DNA from: Zopfochytrium polystomum
Lineage: Eukaryota; Chytridiomycota; Chytridiomycetes; Chytridiales; Chytridiaceae
Length of the DNA stretch: 64,000 bases
Direction: 5' to 3'
NCBI GenBank assembly: GCA_025765615.1
Contig: JAIVFJ010000069.1
Coordinates: 88,501 to 152,500 of the forward strand
The stretch's first letter is position 1. Every line of letters begins with the position of its first letter. Shown piece after piece: positions 45,424 through 56,738 of the stretch. A program made the position numbers and the translations under genes. The notes beneath the pieces are model-generated. The model saw nothing but the letters and a program-made list of their open reading frames with translations, ran no database searches and was not told where the DNA came from.

Positions 45424-47362
45424 CGGGTCAGGTGGGATTGGGTGTTTCCTTGGTCGGCCTGGCTTCCTCTTAGGGGGTGGCTCCTGCCCAGCGACTGCTG
45501 CCAGTTTCTTTGTTGTGCTGCGCTTTGTTTGGGGGGTGGCTCCTGCTCAACATCTGGTGCAGGTGCAGCTGTCGGTGGTGGAGGCTCTGGTGAGATGCTC
45601 ACTGATGGTAGCCTCACTGGTGATGATGGCTTGCGTGGGCGACCTCGCTTCTTTGGTCCTGGTGCTGGTGTGCTGCTGTGCTCCCCCTTACCCTGGCGCT
45701 GCTGTTTCTGCTGGGTTTTCTGCTGAAGTAGCTGGTGAAGGTGCTGTTCTGCATCTACAATTGATTGAACTGCTTTCTCATATGCAGGGTCATCCAAGTC
45801 TGAAAGTGAAGGGAGATTAACGCTGATGTCCCCAAATCCCCCCCTCACAGCGTGAACTCCCAAGAACTGGGGGAATTCATCTTCAAAAAACTCAGTGTCA
45901 CGATAACGCTGGTAGATGATCTGCTGCTCTTGGAGCTCCCACAGGACAGCAATGGAGCGCAAGGGACTGCCAAGGTAAACGGCAGGACGGCCTTTGGGAT
46001 TGAGTTTCTTACGAAGCTTGGGGCTAATGCGGTAGAAACACTTGGAGCCAAAGGTGCAAAAGTGGCCAACCATTGGTGGGATGTGGTGGCGGCTTTCGAA
46101 CGGAGAGAGGATGCCACACTGGATGTTTGGTAGACAGTTCTTGATTTGCGAAGCTTGACGGTAAGTGTAACTCCAAAATGTGAGTGGAACGTTAGGTGCG
46201 CCAAGTAGAAGTGACCGGGTCATGTCTGTGACAGTTTGGATGTGGCGTTCTGCGACAGAGTTCATCTGGGCTGTGCGTGAAGGAGACGCCTTGAGCTGAA
46301 TTCCATGGGAGTTGCAGAAGGACTTGAAGGTCCGATTGAAGCTCTCCTTGCCACGATCCAATCGGATGACCTGTACTTTGCGTCCCTCCATTTTCTCAAG
46401 AAAGAGAATCAGGCGAATTAGAAACGATAATGCATCGCTCTTGCGAGCAATAGGAATGTCCCAAGAGAAACGACTGCTCTCGCAAACGACAGTGATTGCA
46501 TAGTTGTAGCCATCAAAGGAAGTAATGGGGATGGAGTTGACATCAACGTTGAGGGTGTGGGCAAATGGGAGTTGTTCCTCATCACGCTCTGGGAATGACT
46601 TTTGGCGCATCTTGGCTGCGACACAAGTTTGGCACTTTGTGGGATATGAAGCATCGATGGGTGGTAGGTCTGCTGTCGTCTGGTGGTGGAGCATGTAGCC
46701 AAGGCGCTGGAAGCCGACATATCCCAGGGCGCGATGAAGTCTTTCAACCTCAGCAATCCGGAGACTTTCGGCCTTGCTCACAACAGGTGGTGGCCCGTCT
46801 GGGCTTGGGTAGTGTTCGCGGTGGGCAAGGGCGATAATGGCAGCAGAGGCATGGCTGAGGTGGTGTAGTCTCGAATTCTTGGTGACGAGGAAGTGGAGCC
46901 CAAGACGTTTGGTGCAACGACCAACAGGACTTCTATCGCTTCTGTTGAATATGGTGCCAGGTTTATCCACATCCATAGAGACAAAGAACTTCCCGTCTCT
47001 CTCAATGTCATTGGTGGCGATGAGACTGTATAATGCAGTTGGCGTGTAGAATGCTTTCTTGATGACAATTTCAACACCGTTTGATAGAGTAATCCTCGCT
47101 GAGCCAGATCCCTTCGTCTTGAGTGGTGGGGACTCCTCATCTATGGTGCCGACAGTAGAGTCTTTCTCTTCGTATGAGGTGAACAAGTGGAGGTCTTTGA
47201 GAATGGTCCTTGGGCAGCCAGTGTCAACAACGATTGGGGACTCTCTGAAGACAGCTGAGTGCGACGAGAGGAGGGCAACAGATTTTGGAACATGAGGTGC
47301 AGAGCGGAAGTTAGAGGTTCTCTTTTGGTGCGCCCGAGGTGGAGGCCTCGGGCCTACTGAAA
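45424..47362 (-). CDS. Protease and integrase part of Pol, copia element 2
   Basis: Entered by the -1 frameshift. The protease active site VVDTGCPRT lies at about 47232-47206. Integrase has an HHCC-type region (LHRALGY...KCQTCVAAK), catalytic D, D, E in LNVDVNS, IRLDRGKES and MNSVAERHIQ, and a C-terminal basic AT-hook-like GPKKRGRPRKP. The frame itself stops at 45420. An overlapping frame (KRKPGRPRKHPIPPDP) seems to be the real end and leads in phase to a splice donor at 45423, implying a 1-nt indel in between. Confidence 0.85.
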
Positions 47363-47366
47363 ATTT
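47332..47366 (-). promoter_or_regulatory. -1 ribosomal frameshift signal at the gag/pol junction
   Basis: In the gag frame the bases run A AAT TTT (47366-47360), a slippery heptamer of the X XXY YYZ type. A 6-nt spacer CAGTAG includes the gag stop. Next comes GCCCGAGG, a 6-nt loop CCTCCA and CCTCGGGC, a perfect 8-bp GC-rich hairpin (47353-47346 with 47339-47332). A -1 shift enters the frame that runs without a stop into the protease motif VVDTGC. Confidence 0.8.
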
Positions 47367-48050
47367 GACTCCCCTGAATCACTGTAGTCAGACTCAGTCT
47401 CATACTCGCTGAGAGACTGTGAGGCGTCCAGGGCTGCAACAAGGGCGACTGGGGCATCTGCTTTCTTTGCAAGGCAGTCTCTGGCATAGTGGTTCTTGAG
47501 GCCACACTGGTGACAGACGACAACACTGTCAACTACTGAAGCATCTCGTTGCTGTTGGTCAACAGTTGCCGATGCTGCAGGTGGGTTGTTGTTGCTGTTC
47601 CTCTCTCTCTGGCTGCGGCAACGCTCAGACTGCTCCTGGTTCTGGCGACCACCTCAGTCAGGTCGTTCCTTACGAGGCCTCTCCTGACAGTTGCTGCGTT
47701 GCTTCTCACGAGAGTCAAAGCGAGCATGGCGCCGCTCTGCACTGGATGGGCAGCGTAGGCACAGCAGGTGATCTCAATTGCATGGTTTGTTTGGATCTGA
47801 CCATCTCCTACCACATCCTTCAACCCACATGGCAATCGTTTCCTCTTTGCATTTCCCTTGATTGCAATGACAGACTGCATCAGAGCAGCTTCCTTCGTCC
47901 ATGCAGTCACATGAACGAGGTACACCCATTTCAGCAGCAATGTTGTTGTGTCCCATGGAGTGTGCAAGCTGCACAGTGTGTAGTTTGAGGGCGAGATCAA
48001 AGTCTGTTTGACAGGCATCGTGGGCAGAGCGATCGCGAGGGCAGGAGGAG
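47354..48050 (-). pseudogene. gag remnant of copia element 2
   Basis: One frame reads through most of the segment: a Cys-rich patch (SCDCMDEGSCSDAVCHC), then a standard zinc knuckle CHQCGLKNHYARDC (CX2CX4HX4C, about 47510-47470), then an acidic tail (SEYETESDYSDSGES) ending at TAG 47356-47354. Two in-frame TGA codons (47776-47774 and 47656-47654) break it; each is one C-to-T change from CGA (Arg). The gag N terminus is not recognisable. Confidence 0.65.
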
Positions 48051-48240
48051 GGAAGTTTTTTTTCTCCAATCCCTGTGGCTTACCGATTGGTCCTTCTCCC
48101 TCATCACACAGAGTACGACCACAAAAAAAAAATATGGAAGAAATCCAAAACGTGACAATTTGCCGCGACAGAAACGTGGCACGATACACCTCCCTCAGGC
48201 GGGCAGGCAGGCGGGGACCCGCCAAACGCGCAGAACGAGA

Positions 48241-48316
<76 letters not shown>

Positions 48317-49265
48317 CAGAGAGAGAGAGAGAGGCAGAGAAGTAGGTAGAAGACAGACAGAGACAGAGACAGATACAGAGGCACGGGAAGGTGTGTGCTG
48401 GTGCTCAACGGGTGTCAAAACAAACCCTCAAATTCTAACCCCCCCCACCCCCCCGTCGTCCTCCCGCTCCCTCGATTCGACGACGGGGGCCGGCCGCCCA
48501 GGCACGACTAAATCCACCTTGGTCCTTTCCTCGCCCACAAACCCCCCTTCCTCCTTCACCGTCTTCCTCCGTCCACCTGTGACGAGCAGCTGCAGAACAG
48601 GCAAGAGCACCGTCAGAAGAACAAAGGAAAGAAAAAATCCTACCTGCCCAAGGGGGAAGACTGGCCTGCCGTCCAAGCCTCCCTTGGCCCCTCCACTACG
48701 CGCTCTCCGTGTCAGGAGCCCCGAGAACGCAATAACAAATACCGCAGATCACAAACTCGCCGCCCTCACCAACCCCGCCTTTGAGTGACCGAAAAGATAA
48801 GGAAAACGGAACGCAGCGCGAACGAGCAAAGAGGAGACGAGAAAAGGAAAAACTAAGCCGCGTAAGAAGAGAGAGCCAGAGTGAGAGAAAAAACACAAGA
48901 GGTAAGAAAGTACCCCCGCTAGCTACTCCGCTCCGTCAATGTCTTGTGGCACTTGCCCGTCCGGTCTCCACTCCCCACTGCCCGCAGAAAGCAGTTCCAC
49001 TGCCCACTGTTGGGTTATGCCCCCTACTTTAGCAAGAGCCGAGAATTTGATAATGCCCCGAGTGACAGTTTCGAAAACCGTGTGCCGCTTCTGGATCATA
49101 CCCCCCAGCCGGAAAAAAAAAAAGAAGCTTCGACAAAACTCCCGCCAAAGCCTAACCCTCCCATCCCGCCGCCCCTGGTCCGTTCCTTCATAAAACCGCT
49201 CCCTTCTCCCTTCCCGTCCATCCCCCTTCCCCCAACCCCCCACGCCCCTCCCCTTTGCGAACCAG
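48051..49265. other. Intergenic with GA microsatellite
   Basis: The (GA)n tract is at about 48238-48335, followed by C-rich and A-rich DNA. This is the upstream region of the kinase gene. Frames here are low complexity; no gene is called. Confidence 0.55.
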
Positions 49266-51405
49266 ATGCCACCAGGGCAGGCACCAACAGCCGCCGCCGT
49301 CGCCCGACAGGGTCTCAGCGGTCGACCGTCCCTCGTCGATGAAGGCTACGGCGGGTCGTTGTCGGTGCACGACAAGACGGCCCTACCGCCAACATCCCAG
49401 TCGCCGCCGTCGCTGATCCCGCACGTCCAGTCCGGCGGCAACAGCACCAGCAGAGCGCCCGGTGGACTCAGGAGCTGGCTGAGAGATGCGAATTCGTCAG
49501 AGTCGTTTGATTTTGTCACGTCGCCAGGTGCGAGAGGGAGGGTCAGAGAGCTGGTGGTGGAGAGGGCCGAGGGGGTTCTGAAGAATACTCATCAACCTTT
49601 TCCATATCTGAAAATGTAAACAAATCCGTGGCGCGGACAATTAGTTTCAGAGGAAAGCGTTTCCGAGACGCGGCTACCCAACATTGTGCTCGACTCCAGC
49701 GCGCTAGACCAAAAGCTGCAGACCCCTGACCTCTACGATCGCGTGGCCAACATTGACGACGACGACGGAGGCGGCGCAGACTTCTTCGACGACGATGACG
49801 ACGAGCGGTTTGGCGACTCTGCGCGCGACGCCGGAGGGCTCGGCGACGCTCCGTTTCACCAGCTCCGCCGCGCGACCGTCTACCAAAACAAGTCCACCAA
49901 GCCGCTGCGCAACCGCGTCGAGCCGCCGCCACAGCCGCCGCGACCGTACCCCACCTCCAAAAGCAACAGCAGGGACAACCTCCCCCGGGCCGTGTCGTCG
50001 CGCTCCAGTTCCATCTCCAGCATCCACGACGGCCTCCGCCGCTGGAAGCCCATCCAGAATCTGTTTGTCGCGAGCGGTGTCGCCGCCGCACCCGACACCT
50101 CCGCCGCGGTGCCGGCCGCCGGCGACCGCCCGCCGTCTGCCTCAGCTGCAGCAACGGCGGCAGCTGGCGGCCTGCGGCACGCGACCGACGCACGAGCCAA
50201 GCGCACGAAAAAGCGCTCCCCGTCCCCACTGCGCCACGGCGGGCTCGACTTTGGTGCAGCCGGTGGCCGCACCAGCCGCACCAGCAGCAGCAGGGCGCGC
50301 AGCCTCCGCGGGGCGTCTCCCGCCGCCTCGACATCGCCAGCACCCGGCTCCCCCGCGTTGTCGCCTGCCGCGTCGCCCGGCAGCAGCGGCGGGGTTATCC
50401 GCGGCGCAAAGTCAAAGTCAAAGACCCCTGAGGTCGCCGTGCGTTCACAGCATCAGCATCAGCAGCAGCACCAGCAGGGGCAGCCGCAGCAGCGCGTCGC
50501 AAAGAGTGCTTCCCCGTCCCCGTCGACACAGGCTCAGGCTACGGGTGTGGCTTCAGCGGCAGCTACGCAGCCGCAGTCGCAACACCACCACTCGCTGATT
50601 CCGGCGAAATGGTCCTCCAAGCTTCAGCTCCATCCGATACTGCGGAAGATCGGCTACGGCGCCGGCACGGCTTCGCAGCCGGTCGAGGACGACGCAGTAG
50701 CGGCGGCGACGGCGACCACCTCTGGCGGAGCGCCATCTCGGTCCCCAGCATCCTCGGCCCTGCAGCATCACGCTGATGCGGGCGGCAAGCAGGGCAACAA
50801 CCCCGTGGCGCGCGGTGGTGGCGCAGTCGCGGTGCTGCGACGACTCATTCCGGGTGCTTCGGCAGCGGCGGCGGCGTCGGCGGCTGGGGGTGCAGCCGGG
50901 GCAGGTTCGTCGCTGCGAAGCGGCGGCGGTGGCGGGGGAAGTGGTGGTGGCAAGGGACGGGCGGCGGCGGCGGTGGCGGCCGTCGCAGCGGCCAGGCGAT
51001 CGTTTGTGGTGATTGGTGCTGCCGCGTCTGCGGGCAGCTCGTCGGAGACGCTGGCGGAGGCAACGGCCGGTGCGGGCGCCGCGAGTGCCGCCGGTGTGGG
51101 CGTGGGCGACGACGACGCCGCGGTGGGCGACGATCTGGAGGACGAACTGTTCTGGCACGAGGAGGAGGCGGCGCGGCTGCGTGACGCGGCGTGCATGGGC
51201 GACGCTGAGTGCCGTGCGGCCGCTAAGGACCGGTTCGAGGCGCGCTACAAGGTAAAGTGGCTTGATTGTTGCTTTTTTTTCCTTTCTTCACAACACTTGG
51301 CCGAGTGAGAATGGCCACGTCATCCACTCGGACAGTCGAAGTTTCGAGCTGTGGCTGACGCAGTCTGTTCACACACACATACGCACACACACACACACAC
51401 ACACA

Positions 51406-51438
<33 letters not shown>

Positions 51439-52993
51439 CCCCCCTTCTTTTCTCTCTCCCCCTACTCTCTCTCTCACTGTCTCTCTCTCTCTCGCTCTCG
51501 CCCTTCCCAACCACACACACAACCCACCCTACACACACAAGATCGTGCGAGACCTCGGCTCGGGCGGCCACTCGACCGTGCGCCTCGCAACGCGCATCGC
51601 CGACGACCGCCCCGTCGTTTGCAAGTTCATCAAAGAGTCGTCCGTCTGGCACTGGCACTCGGACCCGCGCCTGCCGCCTGGCCGCCGCGCACCGCTCGAG
51701 ATCCAGGTCATGCGCCGCTGCGCCGCGTCGCGCAACCCGTGCTTCATCCAGTACTACGAGCACTTTGAGCTCGCCGGCCGCTTCGTCATCGTCATGGAGT
51801 ACCTCGGCGAGGACTGGATCGACCTCTACGACTACGTCGAGCTGTACGGACCCGTCAGGGAGGACGTTGGCATCGAGATCTTCAAGGGCATCGTCGGCAC
51901 CGTGCTGAGGCTGCACGACATTGGGTTTTATCACAATGATATAAAAGGTGATGAAAAGGAGCTCTGTTTTTTAGATCTGCGCGAAGTCCGCTGAACCTTC
52001 TCCGACAAATCAACCCTGTTTGCCCCACCCCCGCGCAACCCACCCGCAGACGAAAACATACTGATCAACCCGAAAACGGGCGACATCAAACTCATCGACT
52101 TTGGCTCGGCAACGCGGCTGACGCGGCCCCGCGGATCCAGCGCTTCCTCTTCATCCGCGACCCTCGCCTCGGGCGCCGACGCGTCGTCCTCGTCGTCGTC
52201 TTTCCTCGCCTTATCTTCCCCCAACACCTGCTCCTCATCTTCCGGCTCGTCTTCCTCGTCATCCGCCCCACTCGCCGTCTCCGCCTCCTCACCCTCATCA
52301 CCGGTGTCCGGCGCCGCCGGGCAATCCACATCTTCTCCTTCCTCGTCCTCTTCCTCCTCTTCGTCCTCTTCCTCCTCCTCCTCCTCCTCCTCCTCCTCGA
52401 AACGCCCGCAATCCCACCGCCACGCCGCCGCAGCGGTACCGCCGCCGCCCTCTTCCACCTCCTCGGCCTCCTCGCCCGCCTCCTCGCCCGACCTCTGCCA
52501 AAACTTTTACGGCACGAAAAAATTCGCGAGCCCCGAAGCGGTCCGCAACGAGCCGTACCGTCCGGACGCGCAGGAGGCGTGGGCGCTCGGCACGCTGCTG
52601 TACGTGCTGCTGTTCAAGCTCGACCCGTTCGCGAACGACGACGAGATCCTCGCGACGGATATCGGGCGGAGGATCTTGCGGTTCCGGGCGGCGGCGGCGG
52701 CCGCTGCTGCGGAGCGGCGTAAGGAGCGGGCGCGCGCGAAGAGGGAGGCGGCGGCGGCGGCGGAGGCGGCAGGGGCTGGGGACGGAGGCGGCGGCGGAGG
52801 CGGCGGCGACCGGGAAGGCCACGACGACGTCGACGACGACGACGGGATGGCGGAGATTTCGGACGGGGCGGTGGAGGCGCTGAAGCGCATGATGGACAAG
52901 GACGCGCGGACGCGGGTCGCGGTCGCGGACATTCTCAAGATGCCCGTGTTTGCCGAGAAGGAGCGCGCGGCGGGGGCGGACCGTCGACGATAA
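49266..52993 (+). CDS. PAS-kinase-like protein kinase with disordered N terminus
   Basis: Ser/Thr kinase. Exons 49266-49527, 49651-51251, 51542-51947 and 52050-52993 fit in phase (1070 residues). Residues 1-620 are low complexity (Ala, Ser, Pro, Asp runs) with no PAS domain visible. The kinase domain starts at about 622: loop LGSGGHSTV, VVCKFIKE (Lys649), a PASK-like insert WHWHSDPRLPPG, YHNDIKDENILI (HND instead of HRD, Asp754), LIDFGSA (Asp773) and YGTKKFASPE (about 909-918). About 130 residues, mostly Ser, separate DFG and SPE. DPFANDDEI follows, then an Ala/Gly-rich insert. The sugar/energy-sensing PAS kinases are the closest match I recognise. The catalytic Lys and Asp are present. Intron 2 has a CA/CT microsatellite. 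Confidence 0.85.
51370..51436 (+). repeat. CA/CT compound microsatellite in kinase intron 2
   Basis: A run of CA dinucleotides followed directly by CT dinucleotides inside the 290-nt intron 51252-51541. Confidence 0.85.
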
Positions 52994-53850
52994 ATAGAAT
53001 TGTGAAGTGGGGGGGGGGGGGCGGGCGAAAAGGGGGAGGAAAAAGGGAAAAGGGTAAGCGAAAAGGAGGGAAACCCAGTGCGTCGCCGTGGTACCAAAAA
53101 AGAAACGGATTTCGCGTAAAGATACACTTTGTTGCAGTTTTTTTCCCTTCCTTTTCTTCTGTTCCTGGAGTTTGGGAATCCCTTGATAACGAAAGAAGAG
53201 AACAAAGCAATGCGACTGGCCCGACCGACCGTGAGAGACCCACGACGCAATGCCCATTTCCTTCCTTCCTTTCTTTCGTGAGCAGCTGTTTTTCTTTTTT
53301 TTTTTTTTTTTTTTCTTCTTTCTATTGCAGGTTTCAAGTAGCTAAACAAGTCAGGAAGGGATACTACTGAAAGAAGAATACGGTGGGTGGGGGCCAACAT
53401 AAAGGACGAAAAAGTGAACACGAAAACAAGGTAAAATAGAGGAAAGGCAAGAGGGAGAAGGGAGGGTTAATGGGGGAGAGAAAGAAAATTGCACAGCGGG
53501 AATGTTGGGGCAGCAAAAAGGGGGGGTTTAAGAAGAAAAGAGAAACACCGGAAAACGACCGACGAATAAGACACAACAGGGGGCGGCGTTAAAACTCGAG
53601 CAGAGTCCCAGAACGTTTAACGGAAGACGCAGAGGCACAAGTCGATGCCTCAAATTTGGCAACAAAGAGAAAAGGATAACCTTCCCGCTCCCTCCACACC
53701 GAAAAGAAGCAAATCCCTTGCCAAAAGGCGATCGCAAAAAAAAATCGAAGTCAACGAGGAGAAGCCCCGTCGATTCGCCCAATAATTAGAACAAGACAGT
53801 TGGGAGAAAGAGTGAGAGAGCGGAGGAGAAAATAGACCGAGACCCGATCA
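52994..53850. other. Intergenic between convergent genes
   Basis: 857 bp, purine-rich, with a G run (53011-53021) and a T run (53297-53314). No gene supported. Confidence 0.55.
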
Positions 53851-55110
53851 TCAGAACGACGGGCACGGCGATCCGTTGCTGCTGACGGTCGACAGCCCGC
53901 TCCCGTTCTCTGCGACGGCCTTTGCGACGCCCGACGGGATCTCAATCATGTGCCCCATGCGGCGGGCCTTTGTGATCAAGTACCCGTCGCGGTCGTCGAC
54001 GGCGTCCGCGCCCCTCGCGCGGCTCCAGCTTTCCGGCACCATCGGCACGCGCTCGTCGACCACGACCCCGTCGCGCTCCATCGCCTCCATCTTGTGCGGG
54101 TTGTTGGTCAGCAGCCGCACCGCGGCCACGCCGAGGTCGCGCAGGATCGCCGACGCCACTTGGTACGTCCGCCCGTCCGCCGGGTGGCCCAGCGCCACGT
54201 TCGCCTCCAGCGTGTCGTAACCGCGGTCGATCAGGTTGTACGCCTTGAGCTTCTCGCGCAGCCCGATCCCGCGGCCCTCCTGCTGCAGGTACACCACGAT
54301 CCCGACGCCCGTCTCGGCGATCCGCTGCATCGCGACTTGCAGCTGCTCCTTGCAGTCGCAGCGGAGGCTGCCGAGTGTCTCGCCCGTGAAGCAGCACGAG
54401 TGGATCCGCGCGAGGACGGGGACGTCGAGGAGCGGGGCGGCGGTGGTCGTTGCGGTGGTGGGCGCCGAGGCGGCGTCGGGGATCGAGCAGCCGCGGATCG
54501 CGCGGTCGGTGGTGGTCTCGGCGGGGTGGTGTGCGGCCTCCAGCGAGCGGCTGACGAGGCGGGCGCCATCGGTGCCGACGGCGCGGCCGTAGCCCCAGAC
54601 GAGGGCGAGGTGCTCCATGCTGTCCTGGTCGTTTGTGTAGAGGAGAACGTGGTGCTCGCCGCCCCACTCGGACGGGATGCGCGTCCGCACTTGGCACTGG
54701 ACGTGGGCGGTGGCGACGGCGGAGAGGGACGACGCGGAAGGGTCGGCGATGATGGAGGAGGATGATGATGAGTGGGAGGCGGCGAACAGGGCGATGGGCG
54801 AGGTCAGGGTCGTGGTGGCGGCGGCGGCGACCGCGGAGTCAGAGGAGGCAAAAGTGGTCGCAATGGACGACAAGGACGTCTCGGAGGGCGGAGACGACGG
54901 GGCTGTGGAGGGCGACGATGGCGGGAGATTGTGGTAGTTGTGGGGGTGGTTGTGAATGAGTGAGTTGCTTGTGGTGAACGCCGCCGAAGCCGTTGATGCG
55001 TGTTTGGAGTTGGCGGTGGCGGCGGTGGTGTTGTTGCCGCTGCTAATGTCGAAGGCGGCGGCATCGGCGGCTGCGGTGAAGGCCGAGGTGGTCGTCGTGA
55101 TGGGAGCCAT
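53851..55110 (-). CDS. RIB1: GTP cyclohydrolase II
   Basis: First step of riboflavin synthesis: GTP to 2,5-diamino-6-ribosylamino-pyrimidinone phosphate, formate and pyrophosphate; zinc enzyme, cytosolic. A single uninterrupted frame of 419 residues, unlike its intron-rich neighbours. The catalytic domain is complete from about residue 150: ARIHSCCFTGETLGSLRCDC gives the three zinc cysteines, then LQQEGRGIGLREKLKAY, DTLEANVALGHPADGR, ILRDLGV and LLTNNPHKMEAMERDGV. Residues 1-145 are a Ser/Thr/Ala/Asn-rich tail with no visible targeting signal; an internal start would give the usual length. No RibB (DHBP synthase) domain is fused, as is normal in fungi. Confidence 0.95.
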   Translation of the reverse strand: MAPITTTTSAFTAAADAAAFDISSGNNTTAATANSKHASTASAAFTTSNSLIHNHPHNYHNLPPSSPSTAPSSPPSETSLSSIATTFASSDSAVAAAATTTLTSPIALFAASHSSSSSSIIADPSASSLSAVATAHVQCQVRTRIPSEWGGEHHVLLYTNDQDSMEHLALVWGYGRAVGTDGARLVSRSLEAAHHPAETTTDRAIRGCSIPDAASAPTTATTTAAPLLDVPVLARIHSCCFTGETLGSLRCDCKEQLQVAMQRIAETGVGIVVYLQQEGRGIGLREKLKAYNLIDRGYDTLEANVALGHPADGRTYQVASAILRDLGVAAVRLLTNNPHKMEAMERDGVVVDERVPMVPESWSRARGADAVDDRDGYLITKARRMGHMIEIPSGVAKAVAENGSGLSTVSSNGSPCPSF

Positions 55111-55641
55111 GATTGACGATCGCTTTTTTTTTTTTGTGTGTTTGGACTTTTTTTGTTTTCGTTTCTTTTCGATTCTTCGGTCTTTCCTCCGTCGAGTTTT
55201 TCCGAGCCGAGATCCTCAAACTGCGTACAAAAGGCGTGATCGGAGGTTGCCTGTCTGTTGTCGCAGTCGTGGGCACTGGGGTGCTAGGGTGGGGGAAGGC
55301 GCGCTAGGTGGCGAGGGAGGGAGGGGGCTTGGCTTGGCTGACGCGGGAGTCGAGCACAAAACGAATACAGGCGTGATGGGGGATGGGGTTTGGGGGATGG
55401 GGTCTGGGGGACAGGTGAAGGTGAAGCTATGGACCAAGCTGGAGGAGGGAGGACGGTGGGGTCGCAATTGATGTCTGTTAGCAAGGAGAATCTGTTCGGG
55501 GCGAGAGGGGCAGGGGTTTTATTGATCGCGCGGAGCTAAATAACAATAATTAGAATAATACTGATGCTATTGCCAATGGAGTTGGGATCGAGCGGAGCGG
55601 GGGTTGGAGACAGAGGCGGATCAAGGAGAGAGAGAGAGAGG

Positions 55642-55740
<99 letters not shown>

Positions 55741-55895
55741 GAGGAGAGGAGACAGAGAGAGGGAGAGGTTGTATTTGCGAAGCTGATCGTGAGGCTGACG
55801 ATTTGCTTTGAAATGGCATTTCAAAAGCGACTTGGTGGATTTCTAATATTGCTTACAGAGGCGAGGCCCAGTCTGGCTCTGTCTCTCTCTCTCTC

Positions 55896-55935
<40 letters not shown>

Positions 55936-56696
55936 GTCACACACACACACACTCTCTCTCTTGCTCTCTCTCTCGCTCTCTCTTTTTTGCGCTCTGTCTG
56001 TGGAAATGTCGTAATCTTTTGGCTTTTTTGCGCGCATGCAGGCGATGGCCAACACTGGATCACGGCAGGGCACGCGAGAGGCCAATTGTTTTCTTCTTCT
56101 TTTGTTTTTTCGGTCCCATTGTCAAATTTCGAGACGCTTCTAAATTTTTCCCTTTTTTTCGTGGAAGAAAAAAATAAAAGTAAGGAGGCAGGCGTCCCGG
56201 ACTTCCGAACGCGCTTTCGTTGCTTTCTGCCAATGCGGTCAGTCAGTCAGTCAGTCAGTCTCATGCTCTGAAGCCAGGAAATATAAATAATAATAAAAAC
56301 CGCAAATAGAATTCCGCTTCTTTGCCCGTTTTTTCATTTTCTTTGCTTTCTTTTTTTTTTCCCCACGATTTGAAATGCATCGACCTTCTGAGTTTTGTGA
56401 ACGGATCAATCAACTCCATCCTCGAAATATTTACATCAATCAATCAATCAAGATCACACCCCACCATCGAAAACAAAAATTAAAAAAAATGGACCACAAG
56501 TCAGACACGCCGCACCCACACGGCGGAATTTTATTTTCGAGTTTTTTCTTTCCGCCTGCACTCTGGAGTTTGTTTGGGTTGCGGGTATGCTCGGCTGACG
56601 GATGTCCGATGGGTATTTACCGAGAGTCGCGGACTACATGAAGGATCTCTCTCCGTCTCTCTCTCTCTCTCTCGCTCACTTGCTCACTCACTCACT

Positions 56697-56738
<42 letters not shown>

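Larger units (their letters stand above)
42837..48050 (-). mobile_element. Decayed Ty1/copia retrotransposon, element 2
   Basis: Minus-strand element in the order gag remnant (about 48050-47354), protease, integrase, RT, RNase H, then the 3' LTR. It has no 5' LTR, and the gag side runs into unrelated DNA and a GA microsatellite near 48.1-48.3 kb. Gag has two in-frame TGA codons, integrase has a probable frameshift near its C terminus, and RT and RNase H are in different frames. The polypurine tract (42837-42847) remains. The proteins differ clearly from element 1, so this is another copia lineage. It retains a frameshift module and an intron-like segment. Confidence 0.85.

Noticed and set aside
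48000..49300. 5' LTR for copia element 2
   Set aside because: No sequence resembling the TGTTGGAATATG LTR start was found upstream of gag; the element appears truncated.
49753..50598. Long alternative frames over the kinase N terminus on both strands
   Set aside because: Shadows of the GC-rich coding exon; only the frame that joins the kinase domain in phase is kept.
53942..54765. Long Arg-rich frames overlapping RIB1
   Set aside because: GC-driven shadows of the GTP cyclohydrolase II frame.
55564..56271. 235-codon Arg-Glu repeat frame
   Set aside because: Translation of (GA)n and (CT)n tracts in an intergenic region.
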